Part shown: positions 10,101 through 17,113 of the stretch, in pieces
How positions within the stretch are numbered: position 1 is the stretch's first letter
How the letters are laid out: each line of letters begins with the position of its first letter
From: Spartobacteria bacterium
Lineage (GTDB): Bacteria > Verrucomicrobiota > Verrucomicrobiia > Chthoniobacterales > UBA10450
DNA length: 64,000 nt
Assembly (NCBI GenBank): GCA_003167555.1
Contig: PMSN01000011.1
Span: 558,001 to 622,000 of the forward strand
Direction of reading: 5' to 3'
Notes under the pieces: generated by a model
Seen by the model: only the letters and a program-made list of their open reading frames with translations
Told to the model about the DNA's origin: nothing
Database searches by the model: none
Position numbers and translations under genes: made by a program

Positions 10101-10986
10101 CGAGGAAAACCGGATCGGTCCGGTTGAGCGTGCCGAGCCCGCGCTCGGATAAACGCCGGAGCGGTTTGCCGTCGGGCTCTTCCGATGTGGGCACGCCGAG
10201 CTGCAATTGTTTTTCGCCGCCCTTCTCGAAAATGCGCAGGATGTTTCCGGGATTGCTCAGATTGAAGCGCGGGAGCGGATCGAGAAACGGCAGGATGCCG
10301 TGGAATTTGGTGTCGCTAGGCGTGACTGGCGTGTAGTTGACCACGCGGAGCGGGATGCCATTCGGGCCGTAGGCCTGGCCGAACCGGTAATTCTTGAGAT
10401 AGAAGCCGCTATTATTATAGAGCGCGGCGCCCCAGAGCATCGGGCCGGTGTTCATCATGCTGTGCTCGACGTTGCGGACGATTTCGCCGTGGCAAAGACC
10501 GCAGGATTGTTTTGCCACGCGCAGATCGCCGGGATTCATGAAGCGTACGAACTCGTCCGATTCGTGATTGAGCCAGATATTCGAGTTGGGCGGGTTGGCG
10601 GAAGTCTTCCAGAATTCGGGGTGGCTCGGGAGAATGTGCGCCTGTTCTTTCTTCAAGCCGCGCGCCGCGTTGCCGCCATGGCAATCGGTGCAACCGAGGA
10701 CGACGTGCGAGGCCTGATGCATCGGCTCGACGCCGCGGTGACACTCGTTGCAGCCGATGCTCTTGGCATCGGCGGCGGCCAGCGATTGATCGATCCAGTT
10801 TTGGGCAGGGCGAGAGGCGGGCTTGGTGGTGGAAAGGTTTTGCGGGACCGCAGTCGGAGGGCCGTAGCCGGAGGTGGGAAGATCCTGGGCTGTAACCCGC
10901 AAGGTAATGAGCACAGCGAAGAGAAGAAAACGCCGAACGCCGAACACCGAACGCCCAATGCCGAAGTCAGCGGAGCATTGTCTCAT
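7105..10986 (-). CDS. Secreted decaheme c-type cytochrome with LVIVD-type repeat domain
   Basis: 1293 aa with a hydrophobic signal segment (FLLFAVLITLRVTAQ) near residues 20-34. Ten CxxCH heme sites are present (CNECH, CTDCH, CGLCH, CSACH, CMNCH, CADCH, CIDCH, CQICH, CFGCH, CTDCH), all in the first two thirds. Many scattered His (for example MHQASH, HPEFWK, MHQGN) could be distal ligands. The last third holds beta-propeller-like repeats (EVFDVANIDQKG, KVLDITEPTRPV, AIIDVENPERPR) of the LVIVD surface-repeat type, then a short linker and a Pro/Thr-rich tail (PTPTPAATATPAPEE). It starts by an ATGA overlap with the four-helix gene, which abuts the outer-membrane barrel gene, so all three form one operon. 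The arrangement resembles porin-cytochrome conduits that move electrons across the outer membrane. Confidence 0.9.
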   Translation of the reverse strand: MRQCSADFGIGRSVFGVRRFLLFAVLITLRVTAQDLPTSGYGPPTAVPQNLSTTKPASRPAQNWIDQSLAAADAKSIGCNECHRGVEPMHQASHVVLGCTDCHGGNAARGLKKEQAHILPSHPEFWKTSANPPNSNIWLNHESDEFVRFMNPGDLRVAKQSCGLCHGEIVRNVEHSMMNTGPMLWGAALYNNSGFYLKNYRFGQAYGPNGIPLRVVNYTPVTPSDTKFHGILPFLDPLPRFNLSNPGNILRIFEKGGEKQLQLGVPTSEEPDGKPLRRLSERGLGTLNRTDPVFLGLQKTRLHDPLLGFLGSNDHPGDYRSSGCSACHVVYANDRSPTNSGWWSKYGHQGLSFTADKTIPKKERGHPVLHQFTRAIPSSQCMNCHMHQGNLFVNPFLGYIWWDQETDGEFMYPKEQRNPTDDELVIETQSNPEAAAAKGLWGDKDFLDRVSELNPKLKNTQFADYHGHGWVFRAIFKHDRKGNLLDLADNKIPHDDPDKFAKAVHLKDVHLAHGMQCADCHFEKDVHGNGQLYGEPRNATTINCIDCHGTIDRRPTLVTTGNAGAIDLLNNSNTPWGPRFTWEGTKLYQQSTMSPDVRWEVPQTMDTIDPLSSHYNPKSAYAKTLRRDGNIWGGAVSPDPAERRVKLAHDNSAMDCQICHTSWATSCFGCHLPMKANQRVPQNKFEGVTDRNYTTYNPQVVRDDVFMLGIDGTVKKNRMAVLRSSSAVVVSSQNANREWVYSQQQTFSAEGYSGQAFNPHFPHTTSSVGTTKNCTDCHLSKSNDNNAWMTQLLGFGTGTVNFFGRYAYIGEGREGLHAVVWTEPDEPQAAIGSHLHKIAYPDNYRKHLEANSILKEAYEHSGHDIQDIVLRGEYLYTANGPGGFEVFDVANIDQKGFSERIVSAPVSPLGQRTRVNTKYATSVALPSTLALDPARLHIPENEEQPIDLFYAFVYVSDREEGLVGSNVATLVDGNPDNNFLKRDVTFNPDGALTGASFVTAAGHRLYMTTPRGLFVIDCTDPMHPRLAGQYTGNFLRNPHCVAIQFRYAFVTDDDGLKVLDITEPTRPVPISNAVVRLQTPGRLYVARTYAYVANGPEGLAIIDVENPERPRLDQMFNAGGALNDTRAVQIGSVNAAQFALVADGRNGLRVVQLISPDTVAGAQGFSPRPNPKLIATYPTKGETIAVSRGLERDRVVDETGGQTVVFGRRGSRPFHLGEMERFYLHSEYGDSKDGLARRGYIYRVEDVSAREGKLMTKSGMLLTPLPTPTPAATATPAPEELVPDIEPTPLPTP
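10922..10966. repeat. GAAGAAAACGCCGAACGCC-type short repeat (copy 1)
   Basis: Tandem AACGCCG/AACACCG/AACGCCC units behind GAAGAAAACG. It lies inside the 5' end of the decaheme cytochrome gene and encodes part of the region before the signal peptide. The same unit occurs at 11401-11430 (opposite orientation) and 45336-45380. Confidence 0.7.
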
Positions 10987-11435
10987 TTTGCGTTTTTCTC
11001 TGTGGTGCGAACGCTCGCGGCGAAGATTCTGATTAACTCTTCGACTTCAGTGAGGCTCGAGCGGAGTTCGGCGGGTTGCGCGAATTGCAATCGTCCAATC
11101 AAACGCAGCCAGCGCCACGTTTCGCGCAGTTCTTTCAAACAGATTCGGAGTTTATGCAGGAAATCCCGTCGTGATTCGGCCGCTTCGACCTCGCCATGGT
11201 TGGCGAGCGGTGATGTGCCGCACCGCAGAAGTTGTCCAACAATGTGATTGCCTGCTTTGGTATTCGGAAGTGCGTCCGCTAACCGAACGATTTCCGCGGT
11301 GAATTCCAACAGTCGCTCTTCCAGATCGTATTTGGGTCGACGACCATAATCTCCATTCGAAGTCTCAGCGACGCGCCCGCCTCTGAATTCAAGATCGAGT
11401 GTTCGGCGTTGGGCGTTCGACGTTTTCTTTTGCAT
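10983..11435 (-). CDS. Four-helix-bundle (23S rRNA intervening-sequence type) protein
   Basis: 150 aa. From residue 36 (YDLEERLLEFTAEIVRLADA) through LPNTKAGNHIVGQLLRCGTS and ESRRDFLHKLRICLKELRET it matches the S23/IVP four-helix-bundle family, whose first members were found in insertions of 23S rRNA genes and whose function is unknown. The N-terminal 20 residues (KTSNAQRRTLDLEF) are translated from the AACGCCGAACG repeat and may be an acquired leader. Its ATG directly abuts the stop of the outer-membrane barrel gene (0 nt gap), and its stop overlaps the cytochrome start (ATGA). So it sits between the two predicted conduit genes. It may be a structural operon member or a mobile passenger. Confidence 0.75.
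   Translation of the reverse strand: MQKKTSNAQRRTLDLEFRGGRVAETSNGDYGRRPKYDLEERLLEFTAEIVRLADALPNTKAGNHIVGQLLRCGTSPLANHGEVEAAESRRDFLHKLRICLKELRETWRWLRLIGRLQFAQPAELRSSLTEVEELIRIFAASVRTTEKNAK
11401..11430. repeat. GAAGAAAACGTCGAACGCC-type short repeat (copy 2)
   Basis: Read on the minus strand this is AAAGAAAACGTCGAACGCCC then AACGCCGAAC. It encodes the N-terminus of the four-helix-bundle protein (KKTSNAQRR). Confidence 0.7.
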
Positions 11436-13814
11436 TTAGTAGGTCAGCGTGATCGTAAAAATCCCGCTATAAAGAAAATCATCCACCTTCCCCGGCTCGG
11501 GCGACGGATACCCAAACACCGGCCTCGTGTTCGCGCGGTAAATGTCCTTGTAACCCTGGCCTGGAACCAAAAACCCCGCGCCCGCCGTGAGGATGACGTT
11601 GTTCGTCAGCAGCGGCCGCCATTGAAATCCGAGGCTGCAATCCAGCCCGATCTCATTGCTGGTGTGATTCGTGAACAGCACCTCCCGGATCGGTGCCGTT
11701 TCGGCCATCCAGATGTAGTTCACGTTCAGAAACGCCTTCAATTTCGGCGTGATGTCCGCGTCGTTTCCGTAACCGACAATGATGGTCCCCGGATTCACGA
11801 AGTTCGATTGCCCTTCGCTTTTGCTCGTGCGCAGATCGATCACGAGACTGTCGGGCTGTTTAAAATTAACCGACGTGCCGCCAAGATTGAATCCCTGATG
11901 CACAAAGAAGCTGAATGGTCCGCCGATGAAAAATGGCCGGTCAAAAATCGTGTCGAACCCGGTCGCGTGTGAGTTGCGCGGATTCGAATCGCCGCTCGCG
12001 TAAAAGCCCGAGAGCTTGAAGCGGAGCCAATCCTTGTCGAGCGACAACTCGAGTGCCGCCATCTGCGCGTTGATCTGCACCCGTTTCTGCGCGATGCCGT
12101 TGAAGCCGTCTTCGCCGAGCGCTTCGTAGAACGCGTGCGTCAGATTCAACCGCCCGATGTGGCCGTCCCCCGTCCAGCCGAAGTAATAAGCCTGCACATA
12201 ATGATCGCGCACGCTCCCGATCGGCGCGGGACGCGTGATGAAATCGTTCTGGTCGAAGTGCCGCTCGCCGCCGTCGAAGTTCGCGTGAAAGCTGAGCTGC
12301 GCCGTGTATCCCTTCCAGAAAAAATCCTGACGGAAAACATTCGCGATGAAGATCTGCTGATCGCGCGAATCGAATTTGTTCAAACCGGAATAGGTGTCTT
12401 TCTCGCGCATGTCGAACGCGATCGCGTTGTATTGCCAAAGATTGTTGTCGTAGTTGCCGAAGATGCGGATGCCGAGGTTCGAGTCGTTGAAGATGAAGCC
12501 GCGGAAATCGCTCACAAACGGCTGGATGCCGAAGCGCGACGAAATGAAATCGTAATTATTCGTCAGGTCGCGGATGTGGATTTCCGCGAACGCTTCCTGG
12601 AGCGAGTACCACTGTTTCTCGCGCGTCGTGTAGCGCGTGTGCGCGAGGTCGCTCGCGATGGGCGTCAATCCGGGGCCGAGGCCCGAGGTCGGGTCGCCCG
12701 GATTCGGAAACGTGAGGACGGGTTGTGGCGTCGTAAAACCGGGCCCGCGCGGATCGGGATCGAGGGCGTTGTTCTCCTTGACCGTGATGTAGTTTTGGTT
12801 CGCGACAAAAAGCAGACGGAGCGCCCAAACCACCGGCTTGAAAGCGGTCTCGCCTTTGAACAAGTCGACGCCGATCGAGAAATCGTTCGAGTAAAACAAC
12901 TGCTCGCTGCGGCCGAAAAATTCCGAGCTATTCGGCCGCGCCGTGCTCACTCCGCTTGGCGTGGGAAGCCGGCGTCCTTCGAACTGAAAGAAATCGTCGA
13001 GCGTGAGGTCGAGAAAAATATCCTGACCGATGATCGGCGAGTCGCCCTTGAGTTTGCTCTGCAAATAAGGATGCCAGAAACGCAACGCGCCGGCTTGATA
13101 AGTCGTCTCGGTCGATGGATCGGCGTAACGTTGCCAGCGGCCGAACCCGATGAACCACCGATTCGGCACCGGCTCTGAAGCGGGGAGACCCGGCGCGTCT
13201 TCCGGGTAGCTTTGGTAATCGAGCTTGTGGCGGTCCGGTTCCATTTCGCGAATGCCGCGGCGCGGCAAGCGGAGAGAGCGGGGGACCGGTTCGTCGCCGT
13301 ACTCGGGCGGCTGCGGAAGGATCGGCGGAAATAAATCCGGCGGCTCGACCGGCTCCGGCTGAACGAGATTCCCGCCGCCCGGATCGGGATTGAATTGCGA
13401 AGGCGGCAGCGCCGGTTCTTCGAATTGCGCTTCTTGTTGCGCGAAGAGATAACGCCGTCCGGATTTGAAATGCGCACGAGCGTGCCGGCCGTTGATCTCG
13501 ATCGCGGTGTCTTTGCTCTCGGCATTGATTTCCACCGCGACGTCCTTGCTGTCCGGCGCATTGATGATCTCCACTGCGACGTCCTTGCTGTCCGATAGAT
13601 CGATCTCGACGCTCGCGGGCTTGCGTCGAGCGCGCCTGGTCTGAACGCCGGCATCTTTTTTGCGTCCGCCATTGATCTCGACCTGTGCTCCCTCGTCGGT
13701 CGATGAAATCTCGCCACCACCGATCGACGGGATGGCGCTCGCTATCAGCAATGCCGCCACGGCCAAACGCATTCGTCCGGTTCGCGCTTTAGCCTGTTGG
13801 CGAGACAAGGGCAT
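11436..13814 (-). CDS. Outer-membrane beta-barrel (porin-like), probable partner of the decaheme cytochrome
   Basis: 792 aa. A signal peptide (MRLAVAALLIASAIPSIGG) begins at M15, so translation may start at 13772 instead of 13814. Residues 45-110 hold a short tandem motif (VEINGG, VEIDLSDSKD, VEIINAPDSKD, VEINAESKD, IEINGR). A Pro-rich linker (PEPVEPPDLFPPILPQPPE) follows, then about 580 residues of alternating amphipathic strands rich in Tyr, Phe, Asn and Asp. The protein ends in TITLTY, the terminal aromatic typical of barrels recognised by BamA. It is first in an operon with the four-helix protein and the decaheme cytochrome. By analogy with porin-cytochrome complexes it could be the outer-membrane sleeve. 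An alginate-export-like or carbohydrate porin is an alternative; no family can be named firmly. Confidence 0.75.
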   Translation of the reverse strand: MPLSRQQAKARTGRMRLAVAALLIASAIPSIGGGEISSTDEGAQVEINGGRKKDAGVQTRRARRKPASVEIDLSDSKDVAVEIINAPDSKDVAVEINAESKDTAIEINGRHARAHFKSGRRYLFAQQEAQFEEPALPPSQFNPDPGGGNLVQPEPVEPPDLFPPILPQPPEYGDEPVPRSLRLPRRGIREMEPDRHKLDYQSYPEDAPGLPASEPVPNRWFIGFGRWQRYADPSTETTYQAGALRFWHPYLQSKLKGDSPIIGQDIFLDLTLDDFFQFEGRRLPTPSGVSTARPNSSEFFGRSEQLFYSNDFSIGVDLFKGETAFKPVVWALRLLFVANQNYITVKENNALDPDPRGPGFTTPQPVLTFPNPGDPTSGLGPGLTPIASDLAHTRYTTREKQWYSLQEAFAEIHIRDLTNNYDFISSRFGIQPFVSDFRGFIFNDSNLGIRIFGNYDNNLWQYNAIAFDMREKDTYSGLNKFDSRDQQIFIANVFRQDFFWKGYTAQLSFHANFDGGERHFDQNDFITRPAPIGSVRDHYVQAYYFGWTGDGHIGRLNLTHAFYEALGEDGFNGIAQKRVQINAQMAALELSLDKDWLRFKLSGFYASGDSNPRNSHATGFDTIFDRPFFIGGPFSFFVHQGFNLGGTSVNFKQPDSLVIDLRTSKSEGQSNFVNPGTIIVGYGNDADITPKLKAFLNVNYIWMAETAPIREVLFTNHTSNEIGLDCSLGFQWRPLLTNNVILTAGAGFLVPGQGYKDIYRANTRPVFGYPSPEPGKVDDFLYSGIFTITLTY

Positions 13815-13871
13815 AGGGAGGCAAAGAATGCCGGAAACCGTTTCCCCTTGGCAAGCTTAACGCCGTGGGGA

Positions 13872-13996
13872 GCACAGGCTGCCAGCCTGTTCATCTCGGC
13901 AGCCTGCCGAGATGTGTCTTTTCCCTCGTGGCGAAGCTCGTTTGCGTTATCGGATTGTTGCCGACAAGCTGCCGGCAACTGGTCGCCGCGGCGACC
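13872..13996. repeat. Cluster of three intergenic hairpins
   Basis: Three palindromes lie in the 267-bp divergent gap between the barrel gene and the HbpS-like gene: ACAGGCTGCCAGCCTGT (13875), CATCTCGGCAGCCTGCCGAG (13892) and GTTGCCGACAAGCTGCCGGC (13957), the last running into GGTCGCCGCGGCGACC. Apart from these and presumably two promoters, I see nothing coding in the gap. Confidence 0.65.
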
Positions 13997-14081
13997 GTTC
14001 CCCAAGCCAGAAACTCGTCCCTTCGCCACTCCGGTGTTTTTCATAGCCGAATCACCGTTCTTTTAGTATCAAGACTCCCCC

Positions 14082-16442
14082 GTGAAAGTTCGCGCGCTCT
14101 TCATCTCCTTCGCCGCCGGCCTGCTCCTCTGGCCCGCGCTCGCCGCAGCGCAGCTCACCGCCGCCGACGTGCAGACGATCATCAACCAGGCCGTCACGCG
14201 CGCCGTCCAGATTTCTCCGAACAGCGTCATCGCCGTGACTGATCGCGAAGGAAACGTCCTCGGCGTCTGGAACGTCCGCGGGGGCGAACCGGACGTCCTC
14301 GAAGTCTCGAGCTGCGTCTCAAAGGCCGGAACCGCCTCGTATTTGAGCAGCAATCAAAATGCGTTCACGTCGCGCACCGCCGGCTTCATCATCCAGCAGC
14401 ATTTTCCGCCCGGCGTCCGCAACACTTCGCCGGGGCCGCTCGTCGGCGTCGGTCTTTCGAATTTATTTTCGTCCGACATCAACAAATTCCGGGCGCCGGG
14501 GAGCATCATCAGCTTCAGCAGCCAGCCCGGCCTAACGATCAATCCCGTGTTCGGCACTTCCCTGGACGGTTCGCCGGGGGGTGTTCCGCTTTACAAGAAT
14601 GGAAAACTCGTCGGCGGCATCGGCGTGACAGGCGATGGCGTGCCAGGGCCGCTCGTCTTCCGTTCGCAGAATCCATTCACATTTATCCCGGGCTACGACG
14701 TAGACGAAGAGATCGCGCTCGCCGGGCAATTTGGATTTCGTCCCGACCGCTCGATTCAGGCCGACAACGTTTACATCAACGGCATCGCACTCGCCTACGT
14801 CTTGTCACCGGCGCCGGCGATCACTCCCATTGTCGTCACCGGCAATTCCGCTTCTGGCTACCCGGTCCAGGGTGCGCCGCCGCCATTTCCATATCCGATC
14901 GCGACCTTCGGTGGCGTTCAGGGCGAAATCCGCCAGCCGATTGTGGGCGATCCGCTGCCGGGAACGATCAACGGCCAGCCGCGCCTGACGGCCGCGGAAG
15001 TTGCGAGCATCATCTCCTTCGCCGCCGATCGCGCGCGGACAACGCGCGCCGGGATTCGTTTGCCCATCGGCGTGCCGATGCAGGTCTTCATCACCGTCGA
15101 AAATAATCCGAACGATCCGACGAAAAAGCCGACCGTCCTCGGCGCGTTCCGCACGGGTGAGGCCACGCTTTTCAGTTGGGACGTGGCGGTGCAAAAGGGA
15201 CGCACCGCCGTTGGCTTCTCGAACAATTCGTTCGCGGTTTCCACGCGCACCGTCGGCTTCCTCGCCCAAACGAAGTATCCGCCCGGGCTCGACGTGCAGG
15301 ACCCTGGTCCGTACTACGGATTGCAGGAACAGTTCTCTGGGTTCCGGCGCTCGGCGCTCCCTGACTACATCCTCGATTCATCCGGCACCGACGCGCGATT
15401 TCCAAATGGCATCACGATTTTCCCGGGAGGCTTTCCGCTCTATCGCAACGGCCAACTCATCGGCGCGATCGGCATCAGCGGTGACGGCGTTGATCAGGAC
15501 GACATCGTCAGCGTCTCCGGCACGCACGATTTTCTCGCTCCGATCGCGATCCGGGCCGATCAATTCGCCTACCTCGGCGCGCGTTTGCCGTACGCCAAAT
15601 TTCCGCGCGATCCGGATGGGACCGATGGAAGCGTCGAGATCGCACCCTTCAGTGTCGTAGCGGAAAAATTGGCGAACATTTCGACGCGCGTCGCCGCCGG
15701 CACCGGAGAGGGCCAGCTCATCGGCGGCTTCATCATCACCGGAAAAGAATCGAAGAAGGTGATCATTCGCGCGATCGGCCCATCACTCAACCAGTACGGC
15801 GTCGGCTCCGCGCTTTCCGATCCCATTCTGGAATTGCACGATCAATCCGGTGCGATCATCGCCACGAACGACAACTGGCGGGACACGCAGCAGGCCGAGA
15901 TCATGGCCTCTACCATTCCGCCGACGAACGATTTGGAATCCGCCATCGTCCAAACGCTCCCGCCCGGTTCTTACACGGCGGTCGCCAGCGGAAAAAACGG
16001 CGCGGTCGGCACGGCGCTCGTGGAAGTTTACGACTTGAGCGCGACGACCGATTCGACCCTCGCGAATATCAGCACGCGCGGCGCGGTCGGTCCTGAGAGC
16101 GACGTGATGATCGGCGGCTTCATCATCAGCGGCAGCAGCGGCGTCACCCGAGTTCTGGTCAGGTCCGTCGGTCCGTCGCTTGTTTCCTCAGGAATAAACA
16201 ACGCCATGCCCGATCCGATGCTGGAGCTGCGCGACGTCAACGGCACCCTCATCGCCGCGAACGACAATTGGAAGGACGGCCCGCAACAAGAAATCGAAGA
16301 AACAACCCTCGCGCCCACGAACGATCTCGAATCCGCCATCGTGACCACGCTTCCTTCCGGACCCTACACCGCCGTCATCCACGAGAAAAACGGCGCCAGC
16401 GGCGTCGGCCTCTTCGAAGTTTACAATCTCCAGGATCCCTGA
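14082..16442 (+). CDS. Secreted duplicated HbpS/GlcG-like heme-binding-type protein with two LANIST C-terminal modules
   Basis: 786 aa. Signal peptide: MKVRALFISFAAGLLLWPALAAAQ. Two copies of a GlcG/HbpS-like domain (the family holding heme-degradation protein HbpS) follow: about 25-220 (LTAADVQTIINQAVTRAV, SVIAVTDREGNVLGVW) and about 305-500 (LTAAEVASIISFAADRART, KKPTVLGAFRTGEATLFS). Each ends with a glycine-rich LYRNG/LYKNG-LVGGIGVTGDGV segment. Residues about 530-785 hold two copies of a beta-rich module (LANISTR, IGGFII, VRSVGPSL, NDNW, LESAIV) that I know as a common C-terminal unit on verrucomicrobial secreted proteins, function unknown. The protein is exported or surface-located. Single-domain HbpS-like proteins bind heme or sense redox; a role here is inference. 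The upstream divergent neighbour is the decaheme operon. Confidence 0.75.
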   Translation: MKVRALFISFAAGLLLWPALAAAQLTAADVQTIINQAVTRAVQISPNSVIAVTDREGNVLGVWNVRGGEPDVLEVSSCVSKAGTASYLSSNQNAFTSRTAGFIIQQHFPPGVRNTSPGPLVGVGLSNLFSSDINKFRAPGSIISFSSQPGLTINPVFGTSLDGSPGGVPLYKNGKLVGGIGVTGDGVPGPLVFRSQNPFTFIPGYDVDEEIALAGQFGFRPDRSIQADNVYINGIALAYVLSPAPAITPIVVTGNSASGYPVQGAPPPFPYPIATFGGVQGEIRQPIVGDPLPGTINGQPRLTAAEVASIISFAADRARTTRAGIRLPIGVPMQVFITVENNPNDPTKKPTVLGAFRTGEATLFSWDVAVQKGRTAVGFSNNSFAVSTRTVGFLAQTKYPPGLDVQDPGPYYGLQEQFSGFRRSALPDYILDSSGTDARFPNGITIFPGGFPLYRNGQLIGAIGISGDGVDQDDIVSVSGTHDFLAPIAIRADQFAYLGARLPYAKFPRDPDGTDGSVEIAPFSVVAEKLANISTRVAAGTGEGQLIGGFIITGKESKKVIIRAIGPSLNQYGVGSALSDPILELHDQSGAIIATNDNWRDTQQAEIMASTIPPTNDLESAIVQTLPPGSYTAVASGKNGAVGTALVEVYDLSATTDSTLANISTRGAVGPESDVMIGGFIISGSSGVTRVLVRSVGPSLVSSGINNAMPDPMLELRDVNGTLIAANDNWKDGPQQEIEETTLAPTNDLESAIVTTLPSGPYTAVIHEKNGASGVGLFEVYNLQDP

Positions 16443-16453
16443 CGCTCGCCGCC

Positions 16454-16545
16454 GTCATTCCGAGCGAAGCGAAACGGAGTCGAGGAACCCCGTGGAATAA
16501 GCTGTCGGTAGTGCTGCGGGGTCCCTCGACTGCGCTCGGGATGAC
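16454..16545. repeat. Intergenic palindrome, TCATCCCGAG-type
   Basis: Arms GTCATTCCGAGCGAAGCGAA...GTCGAGGAACCCC and GGGGTCCCTCGACTGCGCTC...GGGATGAC with a short AT-containing loop. It follows the HbpS-like gene by 12 nt. Confidence 0.75.
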
Positions 16546-16595
16546 CGAAATCATACGCGCACCCTCAAGCTTGCTTCCTATGTAGGTCGCGCTGC

Positions 16596-17111
16596 ATGAT
16601 CCGAATCATGCGTGCATGGAAAAATTCAATAGGACGAGGTTTTGCCATTATCTCGGTGCTAGCGGTGATGGGGGCGGGGTTGGTCGTGATGCAGACAGGG
16701 AATGCCGTCACCCCCGCTCCCAATACGACCCCCGGCGCCAGGCGACACATCATGCTCCCGAGCCGAACGGACTCATTGCCCTTCAGTGATGGAGTGTTAG
16801 TCGGCGATACTCTCTATCTGGCGGGACGCATCGGCATCGATCCTCAAACCGGCAAACCTCCGGAGGATGTCGAGAAAGAGATCCGGCTCCTGCTCGACGG
16901 AATGAAGGCTACTCTGAAGGAAGCCGAAATGACGATGGACGACCTGGTCTCCGTGCAAGTCTTTTGCCCGGACCTCTCCTTGTACGAAAAGTTCAACGAG
17001 ATTTATCGCACTTACTTCAGCAAGAATTTTCCCGCCCGCGCCTTCATCGGGTCCGGACCGCTTCTGCGTGGAGGACGTTTCGAAGCGCAGGGGATCGCGG
17101 TCCGGCGCTGA
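16596..17111 (+). CDS. Membrane-anchored or exported RidA (YjgF/UK114) family protein
   Basis: 171 aa. Residues 14-34 (GRGFAIISVLAVMGAGLVVM) form a signal anchor or signal peptide, unusual because most RidA proteins are cytosolic. The RidA fold runs from about 55 to the end: GVLVGDTLYLAGRIGIDPQTG, NLLDGMKATL-type helix, DLVSVQVFCPDLSLYEKFNE, then FPARAFIGSGPLLRGGRFEA. The Arg in PARAF is at the place of the Arg that binds the imine carboxylate in deaminating RidA, so enamine/imine hydrolysis is possible. The gene converges with the kinase-CHAT gene; the stop codons lie 2 nt apart with no room for a terminator. Confidence 0.8.
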   Translation: MIRIMRAWKNSIGRGFAIISVLAVMGAGLVVMQTGNAVTPAPNTTPGARRHIMLPSRTDSLPFSDGVLVGDTLYLAGRIGIDPQTGKPPEDVEKEIRLLLDGMKATLKEAEMTMDDLVSVQVFCPDLSLYEKFNEIYRTYFSKNFPARAFIGSGPLLRGGRFEAQGIAVRR

Positions 17112-17113
17112 AA

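Noticed and set aside
13745-14044. Possible minus-strand small gene in the gap before the HbpS-like gene
   Set aside because: It translates palindromic repeats and overlaps the barrel gene's 5' end; no recognisable protein.
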